Of a stretch of DNA of 64,000 nucleotides, positions 61,078 through 64,000 are shown in pieces; position 1 is the stretch's first letter; each line of letters starts with the position of its first letter. A program made the position numbers and the translations under genes. The notes under the pieces were generated by a model, which did no database searches, was not told the origin of the DNA, and was given only the letters and a program-made list of their open reading frames with translations. Source of the stretch: Paracoccus ravus (GTDB lineage: Bacteria > Pseudomonadota > Alphaproteobacteria > Rhodobacterales > Rhodobacteraceae); NCBI RefSeq assembly GCF_004522175.1, contig NZ_SDEB01000010.1, positions 1 through 64,000 on the forward strand, given 5' to 3'.

Positions 61078-61839
61078 TCAATGGCCCAGATAGACTTCGA
61101 TGACCTTGGGATCGGCCTGGACATGGGCCATCGAGCCTTCGGCCAAGAGCTTGCCCTGGTGCAGGACGGTGACCCGCGTCGCGATGTCCTCGACGAATTT
61201 CATGTCATGCTCGATCACGATCACCGAGCGGTCCGCGATGATGCGGTTCAGAAGCTCGGCGGTCTTGACGCGCTCGGCCACGGACATGCCGGCGACCGGC
61301 TCGTCCAGCATCAGAAGCTCGGGGTCCTGGATCAGCAGCATGCCGATCTCGAGCCATTGCTTCTGGCCATGGCTCAGATAGGCCGCCTTTTCCTGCAGAT
61401 GGTCCTGCAGGAAGATGATCTCGGCGATCTCGGCGATGCGGTCGCGCACCGCCTGATCGCGGCGAAAGGCCAGCGCACCAAAGACCGAATAGCCGCGCGG
61501 ATAGGAGATCTCGAGATTCTCGAAGACCGTCAGATCCTCATAGACCGAGGGGTTCTGGAACTTGCGCCCGACGCCGGCATGGACGATCTGGTCCTCGCGC
61601 ATCTTCAGAAGCTCCTGCCCCTTGAACTGGACCGAGCCGCCGGTGGCGCGGGTTCGGCCGCAGATCAGGTCCAGCACGGTGGTCTTGCCCGCGCCGTTCG
61701 GGCCAATGATGACGCGGCATTCATTCGGCTCGACATAGAAGTTCAGACCGTTCACCGCCTTGAACCCGTCGAAGGAGACGGTCAGATCCTCGACCGTCAG
61801 GATGAAAGCGTCTTTCGTTTCGGACATGGCGGCACTCAT
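61078..61839 (-). CDS. urtD: UrtD/LivG-type ABC ATPase (253 aa)
   Basis: Walker A GPNGAGKTT, GVGRKFQNPSVYEDLTVFEN and the UrtD-type signature YLSHGQKQWLEIGMLL with LDEPVAGMSVAER. UrtD uses LSHGQKQ in place of LSGGQ, which supports the assignment. The ATG at 61839 overlaps the urtC stop by 4 bases; a second ATG four codons later is also possible. It pairs with UrtE. Confidence 0.94.
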   Translation of the reverse strand: MSAAMSETKDAFILTVEDLTVSFDGFKAVNGLNFYVEPNECRVIIGPNGAGKTTVLDLICGRTRATGGSVQFKGQELLKMREDQIVHAGVGRKFQNPSVYEDLTVFENLEISYPRGYSVFGALAFRRDQAVRDRIAEIAEIIFLQDHLQEKAAYLSHGQKQWLEIGMLLIQDPELLMLDEPVAGMSVAERVKTAELLNRIIADRSVIVIEHDMKFVEDIATRVTVLHQGKLLAEGSMAHVQADPKVIEVYLGH

Positions 61840-62969
61840 TCGGCTGGCTGCGGGGCAGAGGGGCGGGGTTTCAGGCGCGCGAAAAGCGGCTCGACATGCT
61901 GTTTCCAGACACCGGCAAGCCCGTCGGGAAAGACCAGCACCACGGCGATGAACAGCGCGCCCATGCCGAATTGCCAAAGCTCGGGGAAGCTTTCGGAAAA
62001 GCTGGTCTTGGCCCAGTTCACCAGAAGCGTGCCCCAGACCGCGCCAAGGATCGAATTGCGCCCGCCGACGGCACAGAAGATCACCATCTCGATGGACGGC
62101 ACGATCCCGACGAAGCTGGGCGACATGAAGCCGACCTGCAGCGTGAACATCGCCCCGCCAATGGCCGCGAAACCCGCGCCGAGGCAGAAGACGAAGATCT
62201 TGAACGAAGCCACGTCATAGCCCGAGAAACGCACCCGGTCCTCGCGGTCGCGCATGGCGATCAGGATACGGCCAAGCTTCGAGCGCCGGACGAATTGCGC
62301 GAGCGCGAGGCAGGCGAAAAGCAGCCCGCCATTGACGAAATACAGCGCCGTCTTGGCCTCGTCGGTGCGGATGTCCCAGCCCTTGAGCGTGCGCAGGTCG
62401 GTAATGCCGTTGACGCCGCCGGTATAGCCCTGCTGGCCGATGATCAGGATGGTCAGGATCGCGGCCACGGCCTGGGTGATGATCGAGAAATAGACCCCGC
62501 CCACGCGACGCCGGAACATGGCCGTGCCGATGATGAAGGCGAAGATCACCGGAACCGCGACGACCGCGAAAATGGTGAAGCTCAGCGAGTGGAAGGGCTG
62601 CCACCAGCCGGGCAGCGCCGTGATCTGGTTCCAGTCCATGAAATCCGGAATGCCGGGGGTGGACTGGATCTTGGTGGCCTCGGGCGTGGATGCTTCAAGC
62701 TTCAGGAACATCGCCAGCGCATATCCGCCCAGCCCGAAGAAGACCCCTTGCCCAAGGCTCAGGATGCCGCCCGCGCCCCAGCACAGCACAAGGCCCACCG
62801 CGACAAAGGCATAGGTCAGGTATTTGCCGAAAAGGTTCAGCCGGAACGGGTCGAGCGCCAGCGGCAGCAGCACGAAGATCAGCAGCGCAAGCGCCACGGC
62901 CCCCATCGCCTCCGTCCGGTTCAGAAAGCGCCCGTCGCGTCCGGTCGCCATAGCGGGAAATTCGGTCAT
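61836..62969 (-). CDS. urtC: UrtC-type amide/urea ABC permease (377 aa)
   Basis: LivM-class permease with about ten helices; GAGGILSLGQGVFFGLGGYALAMFL is the UrtC hallmark region, and SILGAVWGTLLVNWAKTSFSESFPELW near the end is typical. It spans the usual UrtC length. It lies 10 bases after urtB. In Methylophilus the equivalent gene is fmdF. It forms the pore with UrtB. Confidence 0.93.
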   Translation of the reverse strand: MTEFPAMATGRDGRFLNRTEAMGAVALALLIFVLLPLALDPFRLNLFGKYLTYAFVAVGLVLCWGAGGILSLGQGVFFGLGGYALAMFLKLEASTPEATKIQSTPGIPDFMDWNQITALPGWWQPFHSLSFTIFAVVAVPVIFAFIIGTAMFRRRVGGVYFSIITQAVAAILTILIIGQQGYTGGVNGITDLRTLKGWDIRTDEAKTALYFVNGGLLFACLALAQFVRRSKLGRILIAMRDREDRVRFSGYDVASFKIFVFCLGAGFAAIGGAMFTLQVGFMSPSFVGIVPSIEMVIFCAVGGRNSILGAVWGTLLVNWAKTSFSESFPELWQFGMGALFIAVVLVFPDGLAGVWKQHVEPLFARLKPRPSAPQPAE

Positions 62970-62979
62970 GGCTCGCCCT

Positions 62980-63906
62980 TCACTTGCGCAGTTTCAGGGC
63001 GAACAGGCCCTGTGGCCGGACCATCAGGATGCCGACCACCGCAAGCAGGGTCAGGACCTTGGCCATCGAGCCGGAGAGGAAAAACTCAAGGATCGACTGC
63101 GCCTGGCTGATCGAGAAGGCCGAGGCGATGGTGCCGATCAGGCTGCCCGCGCCGCCGAAGACGACGACCAGGAAGGTGTCAACGATATAAAGCTGCCCCG
63201 AGGTCGGCCCGGTCGAGCCGATCATGGTGAAGGCCGCGCCGGCGACTCCGGCGACGCCGCAGCCGATGCCGAAGGTCAGCCGGTCGGTGCGCTCGGTATT
63301 GATCCCCACGGCATCGGCCATGACACGGTTCGCGACCACGGCGCGGACCTGCAAGCCCCAGCGCGAGCGGAACATCAGCACATAGATCGCGGCCGAGATC
63401 CCCATGGCCAGCGCCATGACGAAAAGCCCGTTGATCGGCACCTCGATGGTGTCTGTCAGCGGCAGCGAACCCATCATCCATTGCGGGATGGTGACGCCCA
63501 CTTCGCGCGCCCCGAAGACGGTGCGGAAAAGCTGCTGCAGGATCAGCGACAGGCCCCAGGTCGCCAGGAGCGTGTCCAGCGGCCGCTTGTAGAGCCTGCG
63601 GATCAGCGCCCATTCGACGACCATCCCCAGCGCGCCCGCGACCACGAAGGCCAGCGCCATGGCGAGAAAGAAGTAGATGCCGAAAAGCGCGGGCAGATAG
63701 GTCTCAAACAGGCGCGAGACCAGATAGGTCACATAGGCCCCAAGGATCATGAACTCGCCATGGGCCATGTTGATGACGCCCATCTGGCCGAAAATGATCG
63801 CGAGACCCAGCGCCATCAGCACAAAGACGGAAAACAGGATCAGGCCGGCAAAGCCCTGCATCGCGAAAATCGACACAAGCTCGCCCCAACTGTAATCGGC
63901 GAACAT
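62980..63906 (-). CDS. urtB: UrtB-type amide/urea ABC permease (308 aa)
   Basis: LivH-class permease. FGQMGVINMAHGEFMILGAYVTYLV is the UrtB/LivH landmark; GVTIPQWMMGSL, LMFRSRWGLQVRAVVANRVMADAVGIN and FGGAGSLIGTIASAF follow. Normal length. First visible gene of the minus-strand operon; the binding-protein gene (urtA/fmdD) is expected upstream past base 64000 but is outside the window. Confidence 0.94.
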   Translation of the reverse strand: MFADYSWGELVSIFAMQGFAGLILFSVFVLMALGLAIIFGQMGVINMAHGEFMILGAYVTYLVSRLFETYLPALFGIYFFLAMALAFVVAGALGMVVEWALIRRLYKRPLDTLLATWGLSLILQQLFRTVFGAREVGVTIPQWMMGSLPLTDTIEVPINGLFVMALAMGISAAIYVLMFRSRWGLQVRAVVANRVMADAVGINTERTDRLTFGIGCGVAGVAGAAFTMIGSTGPTSGQLYIVDTFLVVVFGGAGSLIGTIASAFSISQAQSILEFFLSGSMAKVLTLLAVVGILMVRPQGLFALKLRK

Positions 63907-63938
63907 CGCACACCTCCGGGCGCATATTTCGGGAAAGT

Positions 63939-63960
63939 CGCCGGGTCATCAGACCCGGCG
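63939..63960. repeat. Perfect inverted repeat upstream of urtB
   Basis: CGCCGGGTC and GACCCGGCG pair perfectly over 9 bp around ATCA. It lies between urtB and the expected urtA. Such hairpins often protect or partly terminate the binding-protein message to give it excess expression. No T-tract follows. Confidence 0.7.
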
Positions 63961-63965
63961 TATCT

Positions 63966-63992
63966 GGCCGCGCAGAGAGGGACCGCGCGGCC
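63966..63992. repeat. Second inverted repeat upstream of urtB
   Basis: GGCCGCGC and GCGCGGCC pair over 8 bp around an 11-base loop, right next to the previous hairpin. Together they look like a double stem-loop in the urtA-urtB gap. Confidence 0.6.
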
Positions 63993-64000
63993 GGAATGTG

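Noticed and set aside
1..64000. tRNA, rRNA, riboswitch or prophage genes
   Set aside because: Intergenic regions were scanned by eye; no cloverleaf, rRNA-like sequence, known riboswitch core or phage structural gene was recognised. A covariance-model scan would be needed to exclude small RNAs.

Overview
The window is high-GC DNA with dense, tightly packed operons, many 4-base ATGA or 1-base TGATG gene overlaps, and protein families typical of metabolically versatile alphaproteobacteria. These include two tripartite tricarboxylate transporters, Dpp and Rbs type ABC transporters, several FadR-type regulators, UrtBCDE with FmdA, and a TPR protein of the kind often mislabelled adenylate cyclase. 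A Rhodobacterales/Paracoccus-like genome fits best, but no rRNA or other phylogenetic marker is present, so this is inference. The segment looks like an accessory catabolic region of a chromosome or megaplasmid: almost every gene is for uptake, first-step catabolism or local regulation, and there are two gene remnants but no intact mobile element.

Layout, left to right. At 0-0.5 kb lies a decayed transposase end. At 0.8-6.1 kb a FadR regulator and an RraA-type aldolase are divergent from tctC-tctB-tctA and an SDR dehydrogenase (uptake and oxidation of an organic or sugar acid), with a 19-bp dyad in the divergent promoter. An MFS exporter follows, then a gene-poor stretch with a membrane-anchored hypothetical protein carrying a four-fold Asp-Ile-Ala repeat. 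At 8.7-23.1 kb there is a twelve-gene minus-strand operon: AmiC-like sensor, AmiR-like ANTAR antiterminator, a first Dpp-type transporter, an acetamidase/formamidase, a second Dpp-type transporter and a D-aminopeptidase. A strong intrinsic terminator stands just before its first gene, as expected if the ANTAR protein controls read-through. At 23.8-27.6 kb are a small secreted protein and a LysR regulator divergent from a VOC protein, an Old Yellow Enzyme reductase and a DJ-1/PfpI protein. A two-helix potassium channel and a Ca2+/H+ antiporter follow.

At 29.9-39.4 kb a small helical protein, a long Orn/Lys/Arg-family decarboxylase and an AspT-family antiporter form one operon. It is divergent from a TPR regulator, which is followed by a small membrane protein, an HlyD-type protein and a porin. 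This looks like a decarboxylation/antiport module plus an envelope module. At 39.8-49.8 kb there is a sugar locus: two tandem FadR regulators, an FAD D-2-hydroxyacid dehydrogenase, glyoxalase I, a four-gene Rbs-type ABC transporter and a divergent GMC oxidoreductase, with a match to the FadR-family operator in the divergent region. At 49.8-56.4 kb are a second tct operon with an AbrB-type permease, a second FAD hydroxyacid dehydrogenase and a divergent NAD-dependent dehydrogenase, followed by an SDR remnant. At 57.5-64 kb are a soluble aldose dehydrogenase and a minus-strand urtB-urtC-urtD-urtE-fmdA-fmdB operon for short-chain amide/urea uptake and formamide hydrolysis. Its urtA/fmdD-like binding-protein gene presumably lies just beyond the right edge.

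No tRNA, rRNA, CRISPR array or replication origin was seen. All assignments are from reading translated sequence by eye; no database search was run.
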